Source: Dioscorea cayenensis subsp. rotundata (taxonomy: Eukaryota > Streptophyta > Magnoliopsida > Dioscoreales > Dioscoreaceae). Taken from it: 64,000 nt of DNA. Location of the stretch: assembly GCF_009730915.1 (NCBI RefSeq), contig NC_052491.1, positions 1,722,908 through 1,786,907 on the forward strand. The letters are read 5' to 3'. Below are positions 33,701-46,296 of the stretch, one piece after another. The notes under the pieces are model-generated. The model saw only the letters and a list, made by a program, of their open reading frames with translations, ran no database searches and was not told where the DNA came from. Each line of letters starts with the position of its first letter. Position 1 is the first letter of the stretch. The translations under genes and the position numbers were made by a program.

Positions 33701-36700
33701 AAGCCAATAGTTTCCTTTCCTTTTGGTAAATCATAAAGTTCTCATGTTTTGTTTTTCTGAATTGTTGTGATTTCTTCTTTCATAGCTTCTTTCCATTCTC
33801 TCTTTGTAGCAGCTTCTTCATAAGGGAATCTGTAACAGTAAAATCATAAGAACAGGATTCATATAATTCTTTTAAAGATCTGACCTTTGATACTGGAGTT
33901 TCTTCTTTTTAGGATTGACTGCTTGCTGTGCTTAATGATTTATTTGAATTATTACTTGGTGACGATCTGCCACTTGAGATAGTTGCTTCATCATTTTCAT
34001 TTGAGATATTAGAACCATTTGATGCTGATGTAGGTACTGGATCTTCTGCAATCTCAACTGAAATTTTCTCAAGTGTCTCTGCTTCAGTATTCCTACTCCG
34101 CTTTGCACCCTCATTGAATATAACTCCTCTACTAATTTATAACTCTCCCAGTCACTGGATTGTATAACTTGTATGCTTTGGACTCATTAGAATACCCAAT
34201 GAATATGCATTTTTCAGATTTATGATCTAACTTTTGTCTGTTATGAAAGTTAATCATAGAGTATGCTATGCAGGCAAAGACTCTTAAATAACTCACATTA
34301 GGTTTTATACCTTTCCAAGCTTCAAAAGGAGTTATATCTTGCACAGCTCTTGTTGATGAAATATTCAGTAAATGCATTGTTGTAGCTTCTGCCTCAGCCC
34401 ATAAATAGTTAGGAAGATCCTTCTCCCTCAAAAATTTTCTAGCCATTTCAACCACAGATTGGTTCTTCCTCTCAGCAACCCCGTTTTGCTCCGGAGTATA
34501 GGGTGCTATTACTTCCAATTCCTTCTTCATGAGAGCTTTGAATCTTCTAAATTATTCGAAGACTTGGGACTTTAATTTAATAAAATATACCCAACTCATT
34601 CAGATATAATCATCTATAAATATTAAATAATACTTGTTACCTCCAAGAGAAGTTGTTTGCATAGGACCACATATGCCTGCATGTATGAGTTTGAATTGTG
34701 TTGAGGCTCACCAAGTTGCACTGTCTGGAAAAGCCCTCCGGTTTTGTTTCCCATAAATTCAAGCCTCACATACCCCAAGTTGATCAGTTTGAGGTAGACC
34801 AAGCACTATCTCTTTCTAACTGAGAAGTTTTAATCCTTTTGCACTGAGATGCCCGTATCTTTAGTGTCATAATGTGGATGAATTTTGTTCAGTTGTGATC
34901 AAACCAAAATTCTCCATTCTTGAGATATCAAGTGGGAACATTATATTTGCTGTCATTTGTACCTTGGTCACTAGTTGCCTAGTCTCTGCATCTTTAATAT
35001 AGCATATGCTCCATTTGAGAATAGGAGTGAGTACCCACTGTGTATTAGTTGACCAACACTTTATAAATTATATGCAAGATTAGGAACATAGTGAACTTTG
35101 TGCAGTAGCTTGACTTGCCTTGTGATGTTGTGATAACCACAGTCCCTTCTCCCTTCACTTGTATTTCTATATCATCATCCAACTTCACCTTTTGTTTCTT
35201 CGATTCATCCAATTCCCTAAAAAATTCTCTTTTTCCAGTCATATGATTAGAACACTCACTGTCTATCAACCATGCCTTATCTTTATACTGCCAGTCTGCT
35301 TTAATATGCCCATACTTCCTGAAGTGTTGACATTGTACATTGTTTTTGTAAGTTCTTTGATCATTATTGACTTGCCTTTTCTCTGTGGTCCTTCCTACAT
35401 TTACCACCAATTTTGGCCCTATAGGAACCTCTCCCTTGGCCTTTCGTGCCAACCTTGCAGGGTACTTTGTAGTGGATACATCAGCCTTCGCTTGACAAGC
35501 CTTCTCCTCTGATTTTTCTGCAGATTTGTTCATCCTCAATTCATGTGCTTGAAGTGATCCGCTCAGTTTAACAATGGACAATTAAGTGAAATCCTTGGAC
35601 TCCTCAATAGCTGCAACTACATGATCAAAACAATGTGTTAAACCCCTTAACACCTTGGCAATGACTCGTTTGATCAGTAATATTATCTCCAAATGCCAGT
35701 GTCTTATCAATGGTTGCCATCATCCTGGAAATGAACTCTTGCACAGCCTCATTGTGCTTCATGCTCATAGTTTTAAATTCCTGTCATAATGTCTGAAGTT
35801 TGACAGCCATCACCCTTGAAGAGGCTTGATTTCCTTTTGCAAAGTTGTCCATGTTTGTTTGGAAGTTGTTGCTGCTGCAATCCTTGAAAAAATGGTTTCA
35901 TGGACTGCTTGTTGTATAAGGAATAGAACCTTTGAATCTTTCTTCTTTGTTCTCCTTCAACCTTGCCTTATCTGGATCTTGATAACCATGCTCCACTAAA
36001 TCCCATAAATCTTGAGATTTAAATAATGTTCTTGTCTTGATGCTCCAAAAATCGCAGCTTTCTCCTTTGAACACCAGGAGTGTTGGTTGAGATACACTCA
36101 TGCTATTGCCATTTGATGCCATGATGCCTTGAACTTTTGTAACCGATTTTCTGATACCACTATATTAAGTTAAATTGAACAATGGAATTCTCTGTATAAT
36201 GTAAACCTTGTATTGCAAATGAAACAAAACAGTAAACAGATACATTACTGTATTACACTCATGGATATTTTTAACATCAATTTCACCCATTGACAAAGGG
36301 TGCTTACATGAAACAACATTACTCTTTGACAAAAGACACATATATCAAACAGTACCAATATAACTATTAGTAACTACCGCATAACTAAACCTGATAACAT
36401 CTTCTCAACGTTCACTTTCCACATTGGCTGCCACCTGGACCATTACATGAAGAGCTTTGATCATCCTTCAACATTTACTTCCCTTTTTCAATTTTATTTC
36501 ATGCCAAAGAGTAACTTTCTTTCAGTTGCCAAGTATGGAGATGCTTAAGCCATGTCAGATGTTTAGGAATCTTCCTTTTTTTCGGTGGATTCAACTGAGA
36601 AAAAGAAATCTAGATCAAGGTCATGAACTGGGGCCTGTTTGCCAAACTAATTGTAAGAGATCTTATCTATGCCTTGTCAAGTGTGCATCCTGTCCACGAA

Positions 36701-38095
36701 CTGAAAGTTTTGTCTTGATGGGGTTTCTTAACTAAGTTGTCATATTTTCAGAATTAGGAATCACCTAATTTCACTTTTTGTGCTCTAATATCATGATGTC
36801 CCTTTGTGAACTTTTGGTTTATTCTGTTGGTTCAAGCTTATTCTGTAAAGATTATTTATTGTTTGTAGTTCATGGTTTGTGTGGATTTCCTTTTGTTGCA
36901 TGAATCCTTTTAATTATGAATAGTGCACTTAGATTTTGGTTAAGCTTCTTGAAATCATGTGAGTTATGAGGGGGAAATATTCCTTTTGGCTAGACAATGG
37001 GACTGTTATTCTGAGCCCATGAGAGAATATTAGCATATGCTAGATTTTAAAGAAAACCATCTCTACATTCATGCCTAATTGCCATGTAACAAATAGATTC
37101 TCTCAAGCTCACAATGTACTTGCTATTGCCTTCATCCTCAGTGATATACCCTTTGCCTCTCTGGTGTCCAAGGCGTATATATCTTGTTTTGTATTAAGGG
37201 TAGATCAAATTTAGTTGGTTTAAGTTTTTCTAATCCAGACATTAACTAATTCATGTTGGCCGTGTACTAGCTATTTATCAATCGAGAGTAGATGGACACT
37301 AAGCATTCTTAAACAATGAAATATGCTTATGTGCTCTCTTTTTCCCCAGTCGTATGGTTAATGTTGATTTGTTTCTTCCATCAGGGAAGATGATGAACCT
37401 GTTGATCCAAAGAAGTATCTTGAGGAGCAATGCAAGCCAAAGTGTGTGAGACCATTATTTCAATATCAGGTATGGTATTTCCTGTTGCCTTAAAGTCCAG
37501 TATCTTGTACCTGTACCATGAACTTATTATATTCAGCCATTAAGCTGCATATTGTTCTGATGTTGATTCCATCGATCTTTTAGCTTCTCTTGTCAACTGG
37601 CAAGTCATTTTTCCTGGTGATCCTTTTTATCTCTTACAAAGCTTCGTGTAAGCAAACTTATTAAGAACTTTATGTTGAACCTTGCAAATTTACAACATGT
37701 GTTGATGCTGTTCTTCCTTGACTGCAGAATTGATGCTCTCTTTTAGAAGTGACTGATAATAAATTGTTGCTTAATACCAGTTTATTACTTTGATTTATTT
37801 AGTGGAAATCACACCAGCAAATCTGTTTCTATGCCAATACTGGCCTCACACATAGGCCTGAAATAAATATCCCTATTCCCTATTTGCAGGAATGTGCTAA
37901 GAGAATCAGGGATGACAAAACCGGGCACAAGCACTGCACTGGTCAATATTTTGATTACTGGGCATGTATTGATAAATGTGTAAGCATATACTTCAACTGA
38001 ATTTATTTCGTTCATTAAGTTGGTGAAGTTCAATTCTTGAATTTTTTTTTTTTTTTCTACAGGTTGCAGCAAAACTCTTTGATATGCTGAAATGA
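26259..38095 (+). CDS. QCR6: Cytochrome b-c1 complex subunit 6 (hinge protein)
   Basis: Small acidic subunit of mitochondrial complex III on the intermembrane-space side, supporting cytochrome c1 and cytochrome c contact. Coding exons: AT at 26259-26260, then 37385-37469, 37890-37979, 38063-38095, giving 69 residues, the usual plant length. The product reads MEDDEPVDPKKYLEEQCKPK, CVRPLFQYQECAKRIRDDKT, GHKHCTGQYFDYWACIDKCV, AAKLFDMLK. Cysteines 17, 21, 31, 45, 55 and 59 are in place for the disulfide-braced helical hairpin; no cleavable presequence is expected. The start follows from phase: only joining AT (26260) to G (37385) gives an ATG in frame with the conserved acidic N-terminus, and no in-frame ATG precedes the conserved part of exon 2. 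Intron 1 is then 11,124 bp and holds two antisense Copia elements. Exons 2-4 are very secure; the distant first exon is inferred. Confidence 0.88.
26269..26375. repeat. TTTA microsatellite and 40-bp duplication at the 5' end of intron 1
   Basis: A segment with TTGATCTCTATGTTATTTA is repeated directly at about 26280 and 26321, and the second copy continues into TTTA repeats to about 26370. Simple slippage repeat. Confidence 0.8.
26439..31760 (-). mobile_element. Copia retrotransposon A in QCR6 intron 1, antisense
   Basis: Minus-strand element. The 3' LTR is 26439-26893 (minus-strand start TGTTAAGTCAAATATTGTGG, end CTGCGACCCTGTACA), preceded on the minus strand by a purine tract (GTGGGAGAAA). 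The 5' LTR is about 31420-31760 and lacks its inner part. Internal order on the minus strand: gag with a basic tail (about 30880-30640), pre-integrase region (30376-30161), integrase (29933-29340; SLQGANYFVSFIDDYFR, VTTNNGGEYIGKVFDEFC), reverse transcriptase start (28760-28560; LDVKTAFFHGDLEEEIYM), then an insertion (27420-28530), and reverse transcriptase continuing as YNRFNANPCIYVERF. The visible RT part lacks a clear YVDD box (MNVNDMLVAD is read). Many stops. No matching 5-bp duplication was found at the ends, so one border is probably rearranged. Confidence 0.85.
27415..28530. mobile_element. Non-autonomous DNA element inserted in Copia A reverse transcriptase
   Basis: Copia RT is continuous on both sides (DFLIISLG before, RYNRFNANPC after, minus strand), so the segment between is an insertion. 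It begins AGTGTTTAAAAAAACG and ends CTTTTTGCCTTTAAACATT, imperfect inverted ends. Subterminal regions are rich in GAGGCG/CGCCTC words (TTGAGGCGCAAGAGG, TTACGCCTCAAAC) in both orientations. It holds two TA microsatellites (27592-27614 and 27687-27711). No transposase. A hAT type is possible from the end motif, but the 8-bp duplication is not convincing. Confidence 0.6.
31994..36473 (-). mobile_element. Copia retrotransposon B in QCR6 intron 1, antisense, structurally complete
   Basis: Bounded by TTTAC at 31989-31993 and 36474-36478, a perfect 5-bp duplication. LTRs of 311 bp each: 31994-32304 (3' LTR) and 36163-36473 (5' LTR); on the minus strand they begin TGTTGAAGGATGATC. The primer-binding site TGGTATCAGA (initiator Met-tRNA type) lies at 36150-36159, and a polypurine tract GGGGGAG abuts the 3' LTR at 32305-32311. 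Minus-strand gene order: gag (36122-35898; TLLVFKGESCDFWSIKTRTL), zinc knuckle region and protease (35581-35045; a CQHFRKYGH knuckle with tryptophan for the last cysteine, DSECSNHMTG), integrase (34530-34132; YTPEQNGVAERKNQSV), reverse transcriptase (33249-32998, starting MYVDDIIYLGSS, the YVDD box), RNase H (32584-32320). Frameshifts and stops split the polyprotein. The LTRs differ at multiple positions, so insertion is not very recent. Confidence 0.93.
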
Positions 38096-38489
38096 GCCTC
38101 CATTTGACCATTGTTTTCTATGAACTTGGCCTTTTAGAGAATGCTGCTCTTTGCTGCAGTTCAGCTCTGATATATTCACAGACTTTGAATAGCTTCTTCA
38201 TTTATCGATGATATATAGTTATATACGACTATGATAGTGTTTGCTTAGATTCCAAGTCAATGCAAGTGTTTCTGGCTGCAGAACTTGTGCTTCCTGATTT
38301 GTAAACTTTAGACAAACATTATTACATATAATGTGAAATTCTTGCTGAATACTTGTGTATGAGCTGTGTTAAATGATAAGCAAACATTTTCTTCAGAATT
38401 AGAAAAAGACTACCTGATTTAGCTTGTTACATATGTATGCACTTGCATGAAGTGCATCTATTCATTCATCTAACTCAGTTTCTAATTTT

Positions 38490-38885
38490 CAGTCAGCTAG
38501 CAACCTCCCTGAAGATCAACCATTACATCGATGCTGTTCACAACATAACAATGGTGAACCATGGCAAAATCCGGTGGCAGTTCAGGCATATCGCATTGGA
38601 CTCAAGCCATCGATCATTGCAATGGAATCAATAGTTACATATTAGCAACCCTTAAACTGCCTAGCTGGTACCGAACTCCGTGAGGCGAATAACACACTTG
38701 GAGCTGGCAGCTTCGGCAAAGTCCAGCCTAGTCGAGTCGAGCCAAGCCATGGAGGCAATGTCTTCCAACCTTTGATCAAATTGGCAAGCTCAGATTCAAG
38801 TAAACTTTCCGGTCTCTGGTATAGTATAGAGCACCAGAGTACATATCATGACAGTGACGATGATCACATGAGAACAATGGCATTG
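38490..38885 (-). pseudogene. RING-H2 pseudogene related to the gene at 46297-46846
   Basis: The plus-strand text runs parallel to the RING-H2 gene at 46297-46700: CTAGCAACCTCCCTGA then GATCAACC at the 3' end, GGACTCAAGCCATCGATC against the RING region, GAACTCCGTGAGGCGAATA against GAACTCCGAGAGGCAGATA, and TTGATCAAATTGGCAAGCTCA upstream. Frameshifts and substitutions destroy the zinc-ligand pattern. It ends abruptly near 38885, where the 3' tail of a LINE begins. Most likely a decayed duplicate, cut by the LINE at its 5' side. Confidence 0.7.
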
Positions 38886-38886
38886 T

Positions 38887-41800
38887 GTTTTTATTTTTGA
38901 AAAAGAACCACGAGGGCTATTTTATTAAAATAGACCAAAAGATACAAAAGAACTGCAAAGCAATTAACTTAAGAAAAAAAAACTAATACAAATAGAACTT
39001 AAATCCAGAGCCAAAGAAGGACTTCATAACTCAGCGGGGGAGATCACGACCAAAAAGGAATAGATTAATATTAGATGAGCTGGCACCATGAGTGGCAAGG
39101 TTGACAGTCGGGGTGCATCCAAGTTTTGGGAATACAATGGATAGTAGGAGAATTCAGTTCATCAATGAGTGATCGGATGTGAGCGATCTGAGAGCTGAAT
39201 CTCCACAAGGTGACTGGAACAGGATGCCTGAGAATGCTAAGAATTTCAGATGTGTTAATAAAAATATGCTTGATATTGAGTTGGTTATCCAAGACTGATT
39301 GGAGTGCGACAGCAAGGGCGGAGAGCTTGTCCAAAACAGAATCCGACTGGACCAAAGTACAGCAACCTGCAAGGTAAACAACAAAATTAGCATTTGAGAG
39401 AAAAAACCCTGCAGAACTTACCGAAGAAGCCGGATTAGAACTGGAGTGGGACAATAAGAATAGCTCATCAGCGCTGGAGAAGTTGTGCAAGATAAGTTTT
39501 TGACCGGCCAGCCACCGGTGACCAGCGGTGTGTTCCTGAACATGAGAAAGAGCTCTACAGACAATGACAGGAGTATTTATATGAGCATTACGAAAAATAA
39601 CAGCACAGTGAGATTTCCAAATTAACCAAGCGGATGCTGCAATGACAGATATGCAATGCTTAGAAAAATTCCCTTCAGTGAGCCAGGATCCCACAGCAAA
39701 GCCATTAGGGAAATGAATACGTGTGTTGATCTTTAAACTTAGATAATTCCAAACCTGTTTAGCAGTACTATAATGGCAGAATAGATGATCAATTGTTTCA
39801 GGAAATAAGCCACACATAGCACATGGATTATCAGGGCCCAGCCTCAGTTGATATAAAAATTAGAAGTAGAGAAACGGCCATGGAATAAAAGCCAAAGGAA
39901 ATGCTTAGCAAGAGGGGCAATATTCAATTTCCAAAGGAGTTGCCAGCCAGACCAAGATTCAGATTGATTAAGATTGTGATTCAAATGCTTGTAAACAGTG
40001 GCGGCAATTTTATGGTGTTTAGTGATAGGATTCCAAACCCAATGATTACAGGAATTGGGATCAATACTGCTAGAGGAAAGATCCTGAGCATTAAAATTAT
40101 GACCAAAAACATGATGCAATTGAGTCTCATTCCATCTATCACCAATGATAACATCAGAAATATTGAGTAAATTAACATCAATATCCATATTAATAAAGGT
40201 GGGCTTGAGGGCAATGGGGATTTCAAAACACCATGGATCCCAAATGGATGAAGTCCTGGCCGGATTAACAGAATTGATACGACAATTGGGTTTGATGCGG
40301 CCAGCAATCCTAGTGAGATAGCGAAAAAACCAGGAACATTTGATAGGGGCATTATTCTTCCAGAAATTAAAGTCACCATATTTAAAACGCAGGATATCCA
40401 CCCAAATAGCTTCCCCATTGTTGAGATAATTAAAAAAAGTGTTTAGCCATCAGAGAGTATTTAGCAAGAGAAAGATTTCTAATACCAAGACCCCCCTCAG
40501 CCTTACCTTCATTGACAATTTTCCAATTCAAGTTATGGAAGCCCTTTCCATTGTTGTTTCTACACCAAAAAAATCCCCTCACTATTCTGGTAATTTCAGA
40601 GATAATGGCATCAGGAATGGGATAGACTGAAAGGATGTAGGTGGGGATAGAGAAAATAGTGGAGTTAATTAAAGTGGTTTTAGCTGCTTGAGAAAGGTTA
40701 TAATTTCTCCATCTAGAACATAGATGACGGATTTTATCAACCATGGGATTGAAGGAGGAGGCCTAAACGTTTGTAAGATATTAAAATACCAAGGTACCTA
40801 AATGGAAAGGAAGCTTGAGTAAGATTGAGAATAGAGCAGATGCGGGAGGAGACATGTTTGTTACACCAAGTTCGAAAGAAAATTTGAGATTTAAGGAGAT
40901 TAGGACGTTGCCCGGAAATGTGGCGATACACCTCTAGGCAATGATTGATACTCCTAGCAGCTTTCCTAGAGGCTAAAGTGACTAGAATTGAGTCATCGTC
41001 AAACATGTGGTGGTTAAAGTTGTGGTTATGACTCAGGAAAAAACCAGGAATCAAGCCGCTAGAAAAGACCTTGGTTGAGATTGGTGGTGAGAACCTGGGA
41101 AACCAAAATGAACAGATAAGAAGAAATAGGATCTCCCTGGCGGACACCCCTGGACGCGGGGAACCAGGGTGAGGGATTGCCATTAATTAAAAGAGAAAAG
41201 GAACAAGAGCGAAGACAAGAAGAAATCCAAGAAATCCAGAGTGCAGGAAAATTCATGCGGGCAAAAACAGCAAGAATTGCATTCCAATTAACTGTGTCAT
41301 AAGTTTTTTCAATGTCAAGTTTTATTAACATCCTTGGGGGGTTTTTGGTATCAGTTTCTAAAGTATGAACTATCTCTTGCACAACAATAATATTATCGAA
41401 AAGAGCAGCGATTGGAAACAAAGCCAGCCTACTCTCGACCGATCAAGCTAGGGAGAACAAGCTGCATTCGATTTGCCAAAAGTTTGGAAATAATTTTGAA
41501 ATTAACATTGCAAAGAGAGATGGGTCTAAAATCAGAAACACTTAGAGGACGGTCTTTTTTAGAAATGAGAGTGATGAAGGTTTTACCCCAAGATGAGGGA
41601 ATAGTAGACCTTTCGAAAAAACAACGAACATGCAAGAAAAGATGGTCTCCGATAATGGGCCAAAAACTACGATAAAACTCAGTGCAAAAACCATCAGGGC
41701 CAGGAGACTTACCAGTGGGAAGGTCTAAAAGAGTTTGATATACTTCCACCTTGGTAACCTCCCGGACAAGAGAGCTAGCGACTGAATCATTGAGACGAGG

Positions 41801-44800
41801 AAGATTAATCGGAGAAAGATTGAGTAAGTTATCACTTTCAGTGAAAGGGGACCGACTAGAGATTCTTGTAAAAATCAAGAAAAGCTCTCTCGATACTAGT
41901 ATGATCCTGACAACAAAAGCCATTAGTGTCCACAACCTGAGAGATGAAATTAGAGTGAGCACGGATACGAGTAGAAGCATGAAAAAAACTGGTATTCTTG
42001 TCACCATCTTTGATCCATAACATACGGGCCCGTTGGGCCCATTTGATACTGCACTGGCGCTGCAAAGAAGCAAGATTAGCATACTGGTCCATAAGAAGAG
42101 ATTGGGAAATTGAATTTAAATCATAATTTTCGAGGTTACTAATGGTGATCTCACTGGACATCAAATCCGCCTCAAGCGAATTGACACCCAATCTATGCCA
42201 GTTGGAGAGATTATACCGAGCGCGAGAAAGAAGATGCGAAAAGGCCTGCACAGAATTCCCATGAGGATGACAGTTCCAGGCGTCACGAATGGCATCATGG
42301 CAACCTATAAAATCCAACCAGTTAATATTGAATCGGAAAATTCTAGTAGTGTGGGAGGAGAACGGAGCAGAAGAAAGAAAGAGCGGCGAGTGGTCAGAGA
42401 AAGACCGGGCGAGATGCTTTAGAGAATTTGAGTTAAAAGAGTTGGCCCATTCAAGATTAAATAAACATCTGTCAAGTCTGGCCTAGCGACGAGCAAGGCC
42501 CATCTGGTTATTACACCAAGTAAAATGAGGACCAGAGTAATTAAGATCGATGAGATTATTGAGCTCAATAAAGTTTCTAAAAAATCTCGCTTTTCTATCA
42601 TAGTAAGCAAATGTACCACACTTGTGCTCGAACCTGTGGAGAATGGTGTTGAAATCTCCCAGGATAAGCCAGGGGATATGAAGAGCGAAAAGTTTCAAGA
42701 GTTCATTCCAAAGAAAGCATTGTTTACGGAAATGCGAAGAGTTATAAATAACCGAAATAAGAAAGGTTTTGGAGGAATTAATTGTAATAATGATATGAAG
42801 AGCGCGCTTAGACATAGAGACAGGCGTGACAACTCCGACGGACTTATGCCAAAGGATGATAATGCCGCCAGAGAAACCATCGGAAAGGATAGCATCCCAA
42901 TCCCAGTTCTTGGAAATTTTCCTGCAGAAACGAGCAAGACGATCAGCGTTGGCTCTGGTTTCAACAAGACAAACAACAACCGGCTTGTGAGAGCGAATAA
43001 GACGGAAAACACGAGTGGTGGTATCTCGCGCGGAAATACCCCTGCAATTCCAACAAATGATTTTGGTTGTATTCATGAAAAACAATATGAATAAAGAGAG
43101 AACAGAGATACTCCTTAGGATTAGGGGCCGGTTTCTCCGAGTTCCACTCTCCCCTTCTTGGGAGAGGTACTGGGGATGTTAGAACCTTTTCGAACAAGTG
43201 CTTCACGTCTAGCTTCGGTTTGATACTGAATTAGTGTCATGTCATCATCTGGGCTAACTTCGGGGATCTCTTCCTCAGACATCTCATCGTCCTCCTCCCC
43301 GTCAGAGAACTCCTCATCTTGACTGTTGTCTTCTTCCATGCCCTCCACCTCAAGAGCATCGGAGATTTTCTCAACAAGTTCAGAATGAGAGCTAGGATTT
43401 GGATGGGAAGAGGAGGTGTGGGGGTTCTGAAGAGAGGAGAGAAGTATAGGAGGTGGGGAGATCTGATGTCTTGGATGAATACTCTTAGCTTTTTATGGGG
43501 ATAGGTGAAGGGGTGTGATTTGATTGATCGAGCTGGGCGGCAAGGCGCTGGAAGCTAGCAAGGCCTCATCTTGGGACTCGGAGAAATTAATTGGAGCGCT
43601 GAGCGAGGGGGAGGTAACGGGCGGTCTATGAACAGATTGGTCATGTAGGGTAGGTACCTCGGAAACAGCTGGCTCCACAGTAGGATTGACTTGAGAAGTG
43701 GGTTGCCGCCCACTAGGGACAAATGATCTACCGCCACGTAGGCTGCGAGGGGCGGCACCTCGGGTAGCGTCATTCTCGGGACTCGGCTCGGCTGCAGCAC
43801 CGTTGGTCAAGAGACTGGCACAAGCACTACCGCCTCGACCGCGAGTGCCACCTCGCCGGCGAGAGACCAAGAGCCAAGGGCCATAATCAGTAACAGGATT
43901 CTTACCGTCCATATTTTCCGACGGGGGGACGGCCGGGTTAGGGTCAGAGTCATCCATGTGTTGATCCTCAACTCCTGATACCAAGCTAGAACCAGTCCCA
44001 GTCTGCCACGCCGGGCGAGACGAGTTGTTTCTAGAGGCACAGGAATAGCAGAAAGTCGGTAAGCGCTCGTATAAAACAACAACAAAAACTCGGTGGTGAT
44101 CATCGCCAATCCAAAAACCCTGGCTGAGAGGTTTGGACAAATCAACTTCAACACAGATGCGAGCATACTTGGGTCGAGTGAGAGCGGAGGTGAACTCGTC
44201 GACCTTGAGTAATGTCCCAAACTAGTTAGCAATGGCTTCCAGGGTCTCTCCTTCCCAAAACTCAACTGGAAGGTTATGAAGCTGTACCCAAATGGCCGTT
44301 GTAGAGAGCTTTGCAAATGTAGGTTCGAAGAACGGCTTCCACGGCGAGAGTTGTAGGATAATGCCATTAACAGACCATGGTCCGACAAGTAGAAGACTTT
44401 GCATTGTTTTCTGCGAAGAACAATGAATAAGAAGGAAGCCGTTGGGTAGATCAGAGATGGAGATTTCTCCGAAGGAACTCCATTTGGCGAGGAGATCAGT
44501 TTTAACTTCAACAAATGGAGGGGACTTGCCAAAAAGTTTCCCATAAAGTGCGTGTTGGAACTTCAAACAAGCTCTGTTCAAAGTATCTCCATCCAGTTTA
44601 ATGAAGGTAGTTGTAGTTTCCTTGGTTTTAGAGAGGATATGGGCATTATGTAAGGGAGAGTTGTCCAAAGACTAGCGAAGGGAGGAAGCGATTTGCACCC
44701 AAGACTTGGGCTGCGCTGGTTGGGGGGAGGGATCGGGTGCCGGTCCCCACTTGCCATGGCAAGAGGGGAACGACGGAGAGAAGGACAGAGTCAGGGCAGA

Positions 44801-44845
44801 GAAAGCAGATAGAGTCAGGAAAGAGGATTGTTTCTTCCCTCCGAG
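38887..44845 (-). mobile_element. Non-LTR retrotransposon (plant L1-type LINE), inactive
   Basis: Minus strand, 5' end near 44845 (GC-rich leader), 3' end near 38887 with a short A-rich tail (AAAAACACAATG side on the minus strand). ORF1: 44668-43121, with a DUF4283-type domain (FGKSPPFVEVKTDLLAKWSS, LHNLPVEFWEGETLEAIAN), a zinc-knuckle region (LPTFCYSCA) and an acidic tail; it has an internal stop at 44222. ORF2: apurinic endonuclease (43085-42300; IICWNCRGISARDTTT, ILGDFNTILH), reverse transcriptase (42080-40430; GKSPGPDGFCTEFYRSFW, SDFRPISLCNV, RGVRQGDPISSYLF, and FDDDS in place of FADDS), a zf-RVT segment (40401-39710; CGLFPETIDHLFCHY) and a C-terminal RNase H-like region to about 39070. 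At least five frame breaks. I could not find a convincing target duplication. Confidence 0.9.
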
Positions 44846-46296
44846 TACAAGTTAATTAGCCTGAAAGTTGTACAAGAAATACAAGACTTTTTACCTTATA
44901 CATGAAGGCATCAATGATGTTCTATGGCAGTGGAAATATTGATCTTCTTAAATGTAGTGGATTTAGTGTATTGGAACCATTGTAAGTTCTTGTAAGGTGG
45001 TTTGGAAGGAGGTGTTGTTAGTTTACTTATACATACAAGCACACATGTATTGGATTTGATTATTTGTAGAAAATGAAGACAAAATTTAGGGAGTTAATCT
45101 CCTATTTCTCACTAATGTGATTTTTTGTTGGTACTGAAATGTTATCAATCTTTTTGTGCTGATTTAAAAAAACCAAATTATCTTCCATGAATTTCATGAA
45201 ATATAAATGTTGTTGACTTGTCAACTCCTAAGTAATTCCTTGAACATTTGAATTAATGACTTTTTGTGAGTGAAGTGAAAAATTTTGAAATGTAAATATG
45301 ATAAATTTGATGATATTCGTGTCTGGTTAATGAGATGGGAATGGGATAAAGGAATGAGAACAAGACTGCAGGAATGAAATGAAAATATAAAAAAGGCGAG
45401 GAAGAAAGTACAGTAATATTACTTTTACACCCTAATATACATAAATAATATTGATAATGAGTTATACTTAATAATACATGATTTTTTTATTTGAATACCA
45501 TTATTCAAAATGATTATTACAATTAAATATTCAAATTAAATATCTCATATTAATTATTATTACTTAATAGTTTTAATTAGTTTTATTAACTATTTAAATA
45601 AATAGATTTTCTATATAATTAAATTTTGATCAAGGAGAGTGTCATTGCGCTTTAATTATTATAATTAAATATTATAATTACATAATTCATGTTAATTATT
45701 ATTTTATTTAATTATTATAATTAATTATTTAAATTAATGATTGTTATTACATCCATATAAGGGGAAAACAGTTCATTACTCCTTATTCACCGAAAATAAA
45801 TTTTTTTTCTAGAATAACATTAGTTACTCCTTACATAGTACATTTCTATTCTCACAGTTCTACACCAAAACAAGGGACTATGTTACTGTTAGAAATAATT
45901 ACCATTAGAACAATATCCATTAATTTCATCCAAAAGCACAAATAAGTACTATAATATTAATTACCACTAACAACAATCATCACAAAGATGACCATCAATA
46001 ATTATCTTTATTTGTGGATCCAAATATTTGAACTAAATTTGCTATATTATATAGTTGCACACTAGAAGGATCTTATGGTAACTTACCGTTTGGCAACCAG
46101 ATTAAAGATTGCATTTTGGTTTTTATCTCTGGTTTCCCCTCAAATATTCTCCCCCAAAAAAATAATATTAATAATACAATTTTTGACAACATGTAATATT
46201 GGACAATAAATATGAAAAAAATAAAAAAAAAAAAACTCATACAAAATAGTTAAACATGAACAATTACAAATCAACTTATAACTATTACCATTCAAT
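44846..46296. other. AT-rich intergenic DNA, no gene seen
   Basis: Between the LINE 5' end and the RING-H2 stop codon. 45440-45760 is almost only A and T, with ATTAATTATTATT-type near-palindromes, possibly a degraded MITE without recognisable ends. The part near 46140-46296 is the probable 3' UTR of the RING-H2 gene. Confidence 0.5.

Noticed and set aside
41412..43094. Plus-strand frames across the LINE
   Set aside because: Antisense shadows of endonuclease and reverse transcriptase, whose motifs are on the minus strand.
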